DNA of 64,000 bases, from positions 20,584,001 to 20,648,000 of the forward strand of contig CM106585.1 in the NCBI GenBank assembly GCA_048013815.1, given 5' to 3'. Under the pieces are notes generated by a model. The model saw only the letters and a list, made by a program, of their open reading frames with translations, ran no database searches and was not told the origin of the DNA. The stretch comes from Setoptus koraiensis (taxonomy: Eukaryota > Arthropoda). Positions 45,616-58,372 of the stretch are shown in pieces. Positions within the stretch are counted from its first letter, which is position 1. Each line of letters begins with the position of its first letter. The position numbers and the translations under genes were made by a program.

Positions 45616-46700
45616 GAGCGGACGGAATTGAGTTGGTTGGGGCAATTATTAGTTGACACTGACGCGCCGCGTCATGCGCTCAGCCAAATGGATTGTTAGC
45701 ACGCGCTGACCAGCGCACGATGACTCACGCACCACTGCCGCTGACCAGTGGTTTTGTTTGTCGCCACGGCCAGTCAGCACGTTGTCTAGCCGTTGTCGTC
45801 GGCGTTGTTGGTGTTGTTGTTGTTGCCGCTGCTGCTGCTGTTGTGTCTTGGCTGCACTCTCGATATTGGCCCATCGTTGCCGCCAGACACGCCGCTGTGG
45901 CTGCTGCCGCGTTGTCATTATGACACACGTAACCAGCGAGCCCGGCGCGTTCAGACTGTGCAAATGTCAGCAAGGGCAGAGCCCCACCGAGTGAGAGTAA
46001 TTTTAAAAGTCAACAAAATGCGCACATCCGATCAGCGCAACGCCATTACGACATTAGGACGTTACGACATTACGACATGGGCCTATTATGTGTGTTATGA
46101 TACCATTATGATATTGTCATGTTTTGGCGGTGCCTGGATATTATTATGAAACGATGATGATATTACATGTGATATTGTGATGAGAGCTCGAGACCTGATT
46201 GACTCTCTATTGCCACGCATATTGTGTGTTGTTTATATATTTCATGTGCAGCAGCAGCAGCAGCTGATGGTGCACATGAAGCTGCATGAAGCTGGCTGCT
46301 GCCGCTGCACCAACAAACTGCTGCTGGCAAGTGGCCGCAAGCTCCTCCCCTTGATGCGTGCGCTGGCATGCGGCGCGGCCGAGGGGGTGGCAAGAGGAAC
46401 AAAATTGATGGTCACTCTTTGCGCTCTGCTCTGTGGTTGTGGTGCAGGCCGCCACCACTGCACCGTAGCTCACAGCTACAAACAGAGCGAGCGGCACAGA
46501 GTCCGGTGTGGTGTGGAACAGTTCGGCCGGCGGCGCACCATCGCGCGATGTTATCAAGGTGCTGCCGCTGCTGCACCATGAGCAGTAGCAGGCGGAGTTG
46601 GTCGGTGCCGCGCACAAATTCGATCGTCGTCGTCGTCGGGAGCAGCCGCAGCGAGCAGTTGAGTTTGCTCGCGGGGTCATCCGCAAGCCCGTGATCTGAT

Positions 46701-48027
46701 GCCAGGCATCATGCGTGTGTGTGTCGGGGGCTGGGTGGGGGAAGAAATATAGAACTATAGCAGGCTGATGCTGTTGCTGCAGTAGTGATAGCACGGTGGA
46801 GTATAGAATTGGTTGGTGGCATTCGCGTTTAGAATGTCGTCTCGTTCGCACTTTCCACTCGCCCAAACACAAACAGACGCACACATGCACGCACAGACGG
46901 GCACGTTGGCACAGTCGCACTCACACACAAGCGGCCGACAGTAGACAGACGGACGAGCGAACGGACGGACGGACTGCGAGCAACGATTGAGAGAGGGAAA
47001 GAGACAGAAGAGAGAACAAAAACTAACACAACCATTCGACATTCGACGGTGAACGTGATCTCGTGCTGTCGCTCTGTTGTTGTTGTATCTCACAACAGTG
47101 CAGTATAGAACAAAAATCAAACAACAATTCGACAATTGTGAGCAGAAAATTCTACAATCGAACTACCAGCACCAGCACACACCATTTGATATTCTCATAC
47201 ACACACACACACACACACACACCACACACAAGAATCACGGCAGCAAATTCGGCCTGTTAGCGAATCAAGTTGTTCGGCCAATTGTTGCCAGAGCCTCAGA
47301 GGCAGCACGCTAATTGTTACCATTATTATTTCTATTTATTTCAAATTATCTCCATTTTGTTTATTTATCGACGATAGACAAATACAACAATAACGGCCAA
47401 TCAAGCGATAATTCGCCAGGACAGACACCAACATTGAGAAGAAATCAAATCACAGTAACAGCCAGACAAACAGCACGCTCGAAAGCGAATAAAAAGTAAA
47501 AAATATGCCCACATCGGGGGCAGATTCGAGACGAATCGACAACAACGGCAAATGAGGAGGAGAACAGCAAGAAAAAATGCAGTTGCACATCTACTCCAGT
47601 CTCACGCAAACACTGCACACCAACAACAACAACAATTATCACAACTCCGCCGACACAAAACAACGTTGCTGCCACCAAACCGAATCATCGTCAAATATCG
47701 TCGGCATCTAGGTGCCATTGTCGAAATTAGTAACAGCGCCGTAATCCAATATTAAACAGTGACAATTCAACAGCCATGACCTACAAAACCGTCACATGAG
47801 CACGAAAAGAAATTTAATAACGAGATATTCAATAATAAGAGATTCAACAATATTTAGAGATTTAATCCCCAAGATAACACACACACACACACATTGTTTA
47901 CAATCGTAATAACAACTAATAGCAACGTTGAGCGCCACCGTCTCACTGTTTCCTCGTGAGAGCACAACAAGTACAACACATCAATATATCAAAAATATAG
48001 ATCGACCACAGCAGCAGCAGCATCATC
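46701..48027 (+). promoter_or_regulatory. Probable promoter and long 5' leader of the 48-kb gene
   Basis: Composition returns to AT-rich at about 46.7 kb. From about 46960 to 48027 the plus strand is A-rich and poor in long frames, with AACAACA tracts and a (CA)n run at 47199-47220. This resembles an arthropod 5' untranslated leader. It ends just before the ATG at 48028, after a CAGCAGCAGCATCATC run. The transcription start cannot be placed. Confidence 0.4.
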
Positions 48028-51000
48028 ATGGTCCTTGTGGTGGGCTGGTTCTCGCTAGTTATTGAGGCCTTCATCCTCTTGAAATTGCTACCAACAGTAA
48101 ATAGACGCCAATTTGTGTGCACTATCAACATGATGCTGTCTATGTCAACAATATTGATATTATTATTATTATGTAATATACAACAACAACAAAATGATGT
48201 GATTGTTTTGGCTGCGCCAAGCTCAATTGGTAGCAATCAATTTGTGTTAAATCATTCCCCCAATAGTAATAATAATAACAGAAATTACAGACGTGAATCA
48301 ATATTTATACCCGTTAATACGCCATCATTACAACAACAACAGCAAAATTTCCATCCATCACAACTAATGCCCCAATCACTGCCACTATCGCCATCTATCA
48401 ACAATTATCAAACAGAACAACAACAATTAATCAATCAACAACAGTATCAGCATCATCAGATGCTCATGCTACCCTTAGCTGAATCATTAGTTGATCGTAG
48501 ACTATTGGATTCAACTGAGCTTAATCCTCTAGTCTTACCATCGTGCCAACTGCCCCCCACATGGGCAGGTAAATGGTATCAGATGGGCACTAAAGATCCG
48601 ATAAGATTTACAAATACAGAAATTAGTGAAAGAGGTGTTTGTCGTGATAGAAAAGATGATAAGTTTCTATTTGAGCATCGTTCAACAAGATGTCTCGTCT
48701 GCATGGTGATCAATGAGCGACATATCAATGTGTTGCAATATAAAGAATCAGCCTCAGAGTGTCACATATCATCTTCTGCGTATGCCTCAATGCTTCAAGA
48801 CGGCCACTCATCACATGAAATATTAGATAATCTTTGCTCATCAATAACCGGAGATGCCCAGCTAGAGTCCCTATTTAGACTTGAGACATCTCCTATAGAG
48901 TGCCCTATTATTGGTCAATACACATTCACCTATGATAATTGTAAAGTTATACCGTCCTCATTAGAGTCGTGCATAGACAAAAAACAATTAAATTTCAAAT
49001 TCAACGCCTGTCCGGATGTTGGCGGCTCCGAAAGCAAAAGTAGGTGTTACACAACAATAATGAACACAACACAAATAAGATAGGGCCCAGTGCTAGAGAG
49101 GAAGAGAGAGAGAGAAAAAAACATGTAGAGATAGCTGAATGCTAAATGGTTTTTATCTTAAATATTACACACAATAACGCTGAGAAACGTTGATGGATGA
49201 TAGTGGCTATTGTGTGCTTAATCAATCATGATTGATCTTGCCAATAATAGAGAAAAAGATAGAGGAAACAATCATGTTCTTGTCTAATTTTTTGTTGTTT
49301 ATCACACACATATACACTTCACACACCAACTAATATCTATTTGAACACTTTTTCATAACAACCTTAACATATTTACCATAACTATCTTCCCTCGTCGTCT
49401 TATGTTGTATAAACTCGAATATAACTAGGTGAGGTACTTAAATGTTATGCCGATTGGACTGAAGGTAGCAACTATTATATGATTGGCAGATTGGAGCCAA
49501 CAACAGCAAATAACAATGTAGACAGAGGAAAATTTCGTTGTTTTGTCTATGAGAAATTGCCCGATGGACAAACAATTTTGATGGCACAATCTTTAGAGGA
49601 AACTTGTTATGGATTGATAAGTGCAAGCGAGGGACCACGTACAATGAGAATTACTGCTAAGCCACCCACTTCTAGGTGTAATTTTCCTGATTATATAACA
49701 GGTCGACAAGCTTGGGTTAGTGTGGACAATTCGCTTATTTACATGTTCAACCAAAATTCATCCAATTACCAAGTTAAAGAAACTAGAGAGGGAAATGTAA
49801 TAGAGGAGGCCACATGTATTAAGCAAGTGTTTACGCCACAACAAACAGCGCGTAGGCAACACCAAATTGTAGACAATCAACAATTACAACAACAATATCA
49901 CTCGTCATACCATTCGTCACACAGCGATACAAACTATGATCAATTCCTAGTCCAGGCAACGAAGAACTGGTAAGTTTGAATTCACATTCCAAATGTGATT
50001 GCTTTTCTCCATCACTCACTCTCGCTTATTCGCCCCCCTCAATGGTATCTTATTCCATTTTGAATGTGCGTATTATTCAGATTAGACAGTCATTTAATGT
50101 GTGACCTAGAGAATTGCCCTCTCTTTCTAAACATTTAGCTAGAATTCTCTCCAATGATAAGTGCTATCAAGACCTATGGTTTTATTGCATGTATCGGCGA
50201 ACAGTTTATTAGGTCAACAATTATCCGCTGATTGAAAGCATATTGTATAATAGAGTCAAATTAATAATACTATAGAAGGACTCTGCTAGACGAGCAATTC
50301 CTTCTAATAGGGCTATGAATTTGACTTGGAAACAATGATCGCCGGCGTTTAGTTCTCTTATTCTCCATCATCTAAATAACTTGAATAGTCAATCGCCAGA
50401 GATGGTCGCCTGTGTTAGACACACAACTATCCAGACACGCAAGCGTCATTACATATGCTGGTTGCATTATACGTAGGAAATGATCTATTTAATACTACGT
50501 TCTGTTCAAAATGCTAATTAGTTGGAAGAGTTTGACTCAGCTTTAGCAGCATCTTCTTGGCTATTCAATTGGCCCACGCAACAGATTTAACTGGCTTGTT
50601 GTAAGCTAGGCTACTTATGCTGTTGTTGTTATTGCAAATATGTTGTTGATATAGCTGACAATCAGCATCTTAAATTAAAGTGGATAGGATCTTATTCGAG
50701 AATCATCATAGTTGGTGAGACTTAATTTATTTCCTAGACAATCACACAAACCTACAACCTGCCAGTTAGTTAATCATAGATAGATAGCCTGCTTTTCGAC
50801 CACACTCCATAATCAATGACTTCCTTTTAACATCCTTTAAAGTTACTAGAGCAACTTTTTGCTACATGCCTCTGACTCGTGAATCTTGTCACCCAAACAA
50901 GAAACAAACTTATCAAACTGAGTGATACTACATTAAGAGAAAAGATCATTTTATTTTGTATATTTAATGTCTATCTTAGAAGATGAATGATGCAACACCA

Positions 51001-54000
51001 TTGATTTATAGGGGTGTTGGCGTGCTAAACAGAGTCAGTCTAGGCCAGCTAAATTGTTGAATTATAATTGTGCGCGAGAGAGCATGATCATAACAGCAAC
51101 ATCATAAATATTATTAGGCTATTAAAGTCATTAGGATGTCGTCATTTTTGTGGCTTCTCTCGACTAACTAGTGTGGGCTTGACTTTTGGTATATAATAGC
51201 TTAGACCCTTATGATGTTGTCATGTTTAACATAAAGATTGCAGTTATATAATGTCTATTGTGAGGCATTAATCAAATCTAATTGAACACACTATTCTCCT
51301 ACTGTGTTGTTCTTGTAGCTGTTTGTTAGCTTTTGATATTTTAATTAACTTCATTCAAGTTAATCAATCTTTTGTAAGTGTTTCACGTTTTATCTAACTA
51401 TGTGTGATAATGTGTGGCATTGTAGGGCCACAATTTGACACACAATTTCCCGAACTGTTCAAGGAAGAGGACGATTTCCGACACTGGCAAGATACTTTAC
51501 ACGCTAACTACTCCATTAGCCACAATGATATTGAAGTTAGATGTAAAGCTGTTGTTGCTGTTGTCGCTACTTAGAGATAATGAGTCCTAATCTTGACTGT
51601 CTATTTGATCTATCGACCAAATGTTTATCGATTAACTAACCATTATTTATCTCATTATATTCCCATTACTTAATCATCATGTTATTATCATCAACTGACA
51701 ACAAAATTGCAACAACAACAAATCAACATTGAATAACTATGCTTCAAAACGAACATCTTCATCAATTGTTTCCGTAAAATTGCCACTAATGTGACGCTGC
51801 AATCCGACACCAACAACTTAACAATAATTTCTACCAACTTTAACTCCAATAATGAATGCTATTATTAACGATGAAACAACTACATCAACTCATTGATGTA
51901 ATTTTCCTGTCGTTTTAAATGACTTATCGTGGCAATTCCACTTGAAAACCACTCATCAACCTGTTTGTGCTTGTTTGTGTTTATGATTTGACATCGCTAT
52001 GATAATGGTGTCTCTAATGAATCTCGACAAACAACAATTTATTACTATGGCTACTATCAACTACTTGAAATTATTCACTAACATCAATGTTAACATCATC
52101 ATCATTATTGTGATTATCATCATCATCTGTTGTTGTTCTAAAACTAAACAACACATAACTTGAATCCACTTACCTAATGACCACCATGACCATCGCATCA
52201 TTGTCATGCATCCTACGTTGCGCCTTGACGATATATGAAAAAAAAATCCATTCTAATGAATTCAATTTTTATCATCAAATTGATTCTTATTATACATTAT
52301 CATGACGATGGTTCGCACACAAATGATTTACTCCCTTGTCATCAATGTGCATTCATCACGGCCACCGTCATCCTCTGCTTCTAATTCCAACACTGCCACC
52401 GATCGCAACTGAAAAAAAAACAAAATTAATAACGCTAATGTCTTCATCTACATAAAAAACAACTATCTATTTCCATTTGCCCGCTTAACCTAAATATGAT
52501 ACACTCACACACATACAAACATGAAAAAACACAAAAAAACTAAAAAATGGCGTCTCTTCTGCTTGAAACTCGACAAACTGGTCGTCCTATACCATTTAAA
52601 AAATAATATGATTTCCCCTTGCCGCTATTATCAACATATGTGAACACTACACTTGGCTAATGACATAATCTCATTGGAAACTCGATACCATCATCGCGTT
52701 AATCATATTTTCAACGCTTCGCCCATGTTGCGTCACCAACTCGAAACGAAATTGCTGTTGTTGTTAAAATCAAATTATCCACATGTGTGCTGCCTATTGT
52801 GCGCGTCACCCAACCGATGTTATTTATCATTGTCGGTCGGTCGCCCTAACCAAACCAACTTGATATTATTGTGTGCTGTCCGAACTTGATATAATCATCA
52901 CTCATTGTATGTCTGTGTATGACGACGGCAACAACAACAACAACAGTCAAACATTGACATATTGTGTACGATTTCACAAGCGAGCAAACAGCTTGATTGA
53001 GATCGAGTTCTTTCAGCGTTCACATCACAATGACGAATCATGTAGTGACATCCATCCAGCAACATCACCCACACATATTATAACTCTTACAAGTAAGTAC
53101 TTATGCTTATATATATTGATATAAATAATGATAATAGTAATAGTATATTGATAATAATAACGGCAAAGGCGGTTATAATAGGAAATAAGCAGATTCTTTC
53201 TAAAGAGATGCATCTGTATTAGTAGGTAGTGTTAGTAGGAGGCACACAAAAGGGCGATAATAATCTCTCTTTCTCTCTGGCTGACTCATCCAAAACGGTG
53301 CACCTACTTGAGAGGAAAGAAGCAACACAAGTAGTGTACACAAAGTGAGAGGAGGAGAGTTCATTAAATTATATACAGTATTTCGAACTGGTGGAGCGGC
53401 ATTGCCTTCGCTTCACCAGTTCGATATAGCGGTGCTCTATATTTGACCGAAGCCAATATAAACTTTGCTGCTTGCTATCGGGCGACAGTGTTCGGTTTAA
53501 ATCCAGTCTTCGAATTGCGCTACTTATCGTGTGTGGCAGATCATTTCTCACACATGACACAACCGAATGTTGCCATGCCCAATCCACTCAGATATAATAT
53601 AATAATGCCTCTCCGGTGTATGATATATGTGGCACACAAATATATCATAGAAATGATACATTTGTTTGTGTGTATGATATTGAGATAGATTGAGCGCGAA
53701 AGAGAAAGAGAATAATGAAAGAAAAGTTCCGTTCCGATAATTTCGAATAGTTCTAAATTCGTTGCGCCGCTTTTGTCACATTGAGGCGAGTTTAGAAAAT
53801 GAGCAATAAGACATTTCATATCTCATCTCTCTCACTCTGATTGGGCCGCTATTATGCTCTGTGCTGGTGGAGGCATATGTTGGTGCCGTTATATGTTGTT
53901 TTGGCAGAGTGAGAGAGGGAGAGAAAGCGCCACCCATGACAATGACTAGTTTAATTGTCAATTAAACAAACCATGAATCTTGCCTCTGCTCCTCCGCCAT

Positions 54001-57000
54001 AGTGGCACTGTTACGCCTGTCAAACAATATTGTTCTGTCTCTCTACAAGCAACGGCTAGACGATGGTAGCGATCAACAGCGAAAACGGCACAAAACAAAA
54101 ACAATAAGACGACGATAAGAATTCAATCATGCCCTGAGGATCCTCAAATTTTATCTACACACAATCTGTTTGGCTTTGAGACGAACACATCGAGACAATA
54201 ATAAGAATAGTATGTAGTTAGTTGCTTGTTAGTATTCTTTGGCACAAACTAACACTCGCATTGCAAAGATCCATCTTTGTGTGTCCTATATAGCGTAAGC
54301 GTATGCATACACTTGTCTCGTTGGACATGGGTATGCCTCGGGCTGTTATTATTATTATGTTTGTGCCATGTCTAGAGTCATCATCTAGTCTAAATTATAG
54401 CCATAGTGTGTTTGTGTTGGGATAAGATTGGATGATGAGCATCAGTGCAAGTCCAACAGTAAAAGAATTGTTGGGCATGGCCGAAAATTGCAAAGCGAGA
54501 GCCGGATCGTGGTTGTTGCTGTTGTTCATTGTTTATACTGTCATTTATGCACTCATACTGACCACAGGCCAGCGAGTGGCGTACCGACTGGCATCTATCA
54601 TGGAGCTTATGGTCAGAGTCAGTTACTGGTGATTGTCTATATTACGACCAACGGAACATGAGCGAGCATGCCTTATAATGACGGCGACCACGACGGACAC
54701 AACAACTTGTCTACTCCTTTAGCCCTCATTTTCGCCAGCATCATTGTGATGAATAGTGGCAGCGAGTCAGCGATGGGATTGGATTAATTTCAATTTAGCA
54801 AAGTGAAAAGAACAGAGCAGAATAGAAAGCGAGCCTTCGTTTGATTTTCGAAACGCTGCCGCGGACACACTGATTCATGGCAACAACCAGCACCTGATGT
54901 TTGGGCTGTGCATGTGTAAATGGACGACTCTAATTGAAATTATTATGATTCATTTGGCGATGCTGATGACTGCAAACAAACAAACAAACAGATCGGGATT
55001 TTCACTGATCATTATTTTGCCGCCGCCGCCTCGCTTAATCTGGCCAGCGCTGGTGCTGGTGCCGGTGCTGCTGCATTCAGTCACTTTTCCTTGTGGCGTT
55101 TATAAGCTCTCTTTCATTTATGATGTCGGCTTGTCGTTTTCAAAATTATAATAAGCGACTATATTCTTTTATGGCCAGCAAATAGATAGAGAGGAGCAGA
55201 CAAGAGATCAGATTTCCCGTGAGAGAGAGAGAGCCTTTTATTCTGCCAGACTAATCGATCATATAGCGGATAACTAGGCACCATCGCCACAGGTTTACTC
55301 GACGACAGTATTTATATGTTATTTGTAGCCGCGGGACGAGTCCGCTATATCGGTGCCGTCGTCGTCGTCGCAGTACTTGCTGTTGTTGATGTTTTCGCTG
55401 GCTGGTAAGGGCGAGTGCGTCTCTGAATTTGAATTTCTGCCTCAAATCTCAGAGTTGACCATCCGGCGTTGGAATTCTTCTCTTCGGCAGGCGAACACAG
55501 ACACACAATGATAGTTGACAGTTGCTTTCAATTATCACTTAACACCACCCAACATCGATGGTGTGTGACAAGCTCAAATTTGATTTAAGCGATTTTGCTT
55601 GTTGCTGGTGCTAGTGTGCGAATTTGCGAATTTGCATATATTTAAATTGTATTTACTCAAATGGCTAGTTGAGGCGATATACGACAGAGCGAGAGAACAT
55701 GATTTTGCTGCAATGCGAAATCAAGGTGTGTCTGTCAGCGATAGAACGCGAGATATCTACATATTTATATATAACGTTATAGCGGTATCTACAGTATGGT
55801 GTATTTATATATAGAGAGATAGGGAGACATTCCTGCAATTTATGAAATTGTTTCAACACCACCACCACCACCACCAGTGAATGTGCCAACAATTTCGGGT
55901 GGACCCGAGCAAGCAGCCACCTACGTCGCCGTCACCGGTGCACCAGTCAGCACCGGTGGTGCCACACGATGTCAGATAGCATCTCATAATAATATGAAGA
56001 ATGGGCTGTGTATGGGGCTTTAGGATCGAGCCAATTCGACAGGCAGCTAATCTGGCCATTGCAATATATCTAATCTTGCATCTTTGTCCGTGGCCGGCTG
56101 TTGTAATACAGCTATGCCTCTAAGTGGATGCCTCAAGAATATAAATAGCAGCGACTTGTTTCTTTCATCATACTCCTTTCTACTAATATAAATTAGATGA
56201 GATTATCTGCTGCTCTATGTCAAACGTGTATGTGTGGCTCGGTATTGGTCACGGTTTGATTGAGCCGCGCTATCAAACTAGTCGACGACGACGACGACGA
56301 CGACGGCCGTCTAATTCAAATATTGCAAAAGCCAGCCAAACCGAGAGAAGAAGAGGACAGTAATTTTTGCGTTCACCACTCCTATTTATATCTGGCTGCC
56401 GCCGCTCGGTGCCTGATCAATCATGTTCAATGATGCATCAAAGGCATCATCGCGGCCGTCGTCATCGCACATTTTGTTTTTGGCTTCTTCGAGCTGTTCG
56501 GCCAAGCAAGCGACCAAGTTGCTGCTTCCACTGACGACCACGACCGTCCAAAAGTGATTAAATTTACTTTTTTCATTGCGAGCCCCCGCCTGACCAACAG
56601 ACCAGAGGCGGTTACTGAACCTGATAACTTGTCGGTAGGACCGATATCTATCGTGGCTGCTGCAGTCAGCAGTATATGTGGCAGTATATTATGGCAACAG
56701 CGCCATTGCCAACATTGAAGGGGGACATTGTCGCAAATTGTAGCAAATTTTGTGAGTGTCGCTAGTGCTGACGCGCCCGACATTATCTACTGCTGATACA
56801 TATATGCATTTAATTGGTCAATTTAATGGTGATCATCAGTGCCACTTAGCTTTAGTGGCCGGCAATGATCTAACTCGTAAATATTTAATTGCTTTATTTT
56901 GTCCTCACTCGGTGTGTCTCAATTTAAGATCACGGCCACAGCATCTTCGTCCGCGAGCAAAATCTCTTGGACAATAAAAATGATAATTATCTGATTTGCC

Positions 57001-58175
57001 TAAGCTCTCTCTCTCTCCGGCTATCTGAGTCCATGAGTTTGTTGCTGTGCCTGGGCTGGCTGCTGGCCTTCTAAGTGGCCATCAAATGATTTGATTCAGA
57101 TCAAACCATTAGAAGCAGCCTTATTTATATATCTTATTTAATTATCGACGCGTCCCTTATCGCTGCCACTGCTGCCTATCATGCTATCATCGAATCTCAA
57201 AATCGTTCCTGGTGACTAATCAAACGTTGATTACGATTCTTGCTATTATTATCATTGTTCACTCATTCTTAGGTGCCGAACAACAACCCTGCCCATTTGA
57301 TGGAATATACAGTATAGAGGCGCCAATGGAAAGTGATCTATCATACAATCCGTCTGATTTGTTTGTCTGTCCGAGGCAATCATTTTTGGCGGCTCACTGT
57401 GATGATGCTAGTCTCATACACATACATTCCAAATGTAACATCAAAACGACCATTAAAAGTAAGTTAATTAATAATCCTCTCATCGGACTATCACTGTCAT
57501 GATGATGATGATACCACTACTCAACTCAGGTAATAAAAAACTAAACTCTCTCGCTATTGCTTTACTTCCATATTATTATTTATTATGTTAATTGCCTTTA
57601 TAGATTTATATTGTTTGGGCAGCTTCTACTGGCCGTCGCATGGATCGTTGGTGTTGTTGCTGTCGGACGACGATCGCCAAAGGTACCAGGCAATTATTCA
57701 ACAACGTGATAATCAACAATTACAACAAGCTTACAACCACCACCACCATCACCACAACAACATTCAAGCCCCCTCTAGTGATACTGCAATGCTACCTCCG
57801 CAACAACATATGAGATTCTTTAACAACGACTTGAATCAACGGCCCTCCATTATATCATCATCGGCAGTTATAAACATGTCCATATCATCAATAACAAGCC
57901 CATATTTCAAGATTCCGCCTAGGAATGCCATGAGGGTCAAATTGATTCGCAAAAGTCAATGCGTTGAGGTGTCTAGATCACAGATTGCCAGCAGTAGCAG
58001 TAGTAGTAGTAGCTCGTCTTCAGCGCCCTCCTCGGCACCAGCATCCTCTGCCGCCAACAACCACAGGCAAACAAACTCTGTTAATTTGTTAATTACAATT
58101 ATATCGTTATATCATTGTTTAAAATTTTTCTACTTTTGTAATAACAATATGAGAAGATTGGGTATTTTCGTTTAA
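48028..58175 (+). CDS. Secreted/membrane-anchored Cys-rich arthropod protein (DUF7042-7045-like), 5 exons
   Basis: Exons 48028-49039, 49429-49969, 52947-53092, 57273-57458 and 57604-58175 join at GT-AG borders with matching phases to one frame of 818 residues. The product resembles, from memory, an arthropod family of unknown function with DUF7042-7045 domains. Matching blocks are LPPTWAGKWYQMG, CLVCMVINERHINVLQYKES, YTFTYDNC, ACPDVGGSES, CYADWTEGSNYYMIGRL, FRCFVYEKLPDG, YCVRFHKRANSLIEIE, CPFDGIYSI and YCLGSFYWPSHG. Several matches span splice junctions, which supports the model. The N-terminus has two hydrophobic stretches; Met at 48130 (MMLSMSTILILLLLC) would start a cleaner signal peptide and give 784 residues. 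Gln/Asn-rich linkers follow. The C-terminus is a poly-Ser stretch, then a hydrophobic segment (VNLLITIISLYHCL), suggesting a membrane or GPI anchor. The exon 3 acceptor lacks a pyrimidine tract. Confidence 0.82.
49970..52946 (+). other. Intron 2 of the 48-kb gene
   Basis: 2,977 bases of AT-rich intron. A candidate acceptor at 51424-51425 begins a protein-like frame (to a stop near 51575), but it needs a phase the upstream exon does not provide, so it is not included. Nothing else is recognised. Confidence 0.6.
53383..53424. repeat. 16-base-stem hairpin in intron 3
   Basis: Arms TCGAACTGGTGGAGCG and CGCTTCACCAGTTCGA pair at 15 of 16 positions (the remaining pair is a G-T wobble type) around a 10-base loop. 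The stem is short for an animal microRNA precursor (usually over 22 bp), so the function is open. Confidence 0.85.
54432..54632 (+). CDS. Possible 66-residue single-span membrane protein (intronic)
   Basis: A tentative small gene. The frame begins MMSISASPTVKELLGMAENC, has a hydrophobic segment SWLLLLFIVYTVIYALILTTG (about residues 27-47), then a basic end. Composition is more protein-like than other intron frames, but there is no recognised homologue, no clear poly(A) signal and no splice evidence. It lies in intron 3 on the same strand as its host and could be chance. Confidence 0.2.
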   Translation: MMSISASPTVKELLGMAENCKARAGSWLLLLFIVYTVIYALILTTGQRVAYRLASIMELMVRVSYW

Positions 58176-58270
58176 AGATAGTAGATAGTCTATATGTAGA
58201 TATTTATAGAGCACTATTATTATTATTAGCGAATTGCCTGATTGGATTATTGTATTGTAATAGTAGCGGT

Positions 58271-58276
58271 AATAAA
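58271..58276 (+). promoter_or_regulatory. Poly(A) signal AATAAA for the 48-kb gene
   Basis: AATAAA 95 bases after the stop at 58175. The convergent IWS1 gene stops at 58373, so the two transcripts end within about 200 bases of each other. Confidence 0.65.
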
Positions 58277-58372
58277 TGTGAGAATATAATTCGATCTCAG
58301 TCTTGCAAAGAACGAGGAAGAGCTATATGAAAATCTCACGCCAGATCTCATCATCGTTACCATCATTGTCGA

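Larger units (their letters stand above)
24300..46700. other. GC/CpG-rich gene-poor domain, right part, dense short tandem repeats
   Basis: About 22 kb of GC-rich DNA dominated by recurring words (GGCC, CAGTGGCC, GCCAGCGAG, GCGCC) and CAACAA/TTGTTG tracts. Dozens of open frames over 100 codons occur in all six frames. None has a recognisable domain, conserved motif or coherent exon structure, and most are Arg/Ala/Pro/Ser-rich as expected from composition. Many local tandem repeats are listed separately. I can support no protein gene, tRNA or rRNA here. A regulatory or long non-coding role for the gene at 48 kb cannot be judged from sequence alone. Confidence 0.55.
53093..57272 (+). other. Intron 3 of the 48-kb gene
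   Basis: 4,180 bases. It contains a strong hairpin (53383-53424), a small possible membrane-protein frame (54432-54632), and short CAC and CGA triplet tracts near 55855-55875 and 56283-56305. No further exon of the host gene is required, because the flanking exons join in phase. Confidence 0.6.

Noticed and set aside
9240-46700. tRNA genes, rRNA or CRISPR-like arrays in the GC-rich domain
   Set aside because: GTTCGA-type words occur but without matching A-boxes or cloverleaf pairing. The repeats are contiguous tandem units without spacers, so they are not CRISPR arrays.
51426-51575. Possible extra exon (PQFDTQFPELFKEEDDFRHW) in intron 2
   Set aside because: It has a usable acceptor, but the frame needs a phase-1 junction while exon 2 ends in phase 2. 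In the correct phase it stops after four codons. Exon 2 joins exon 3 correctly without it.
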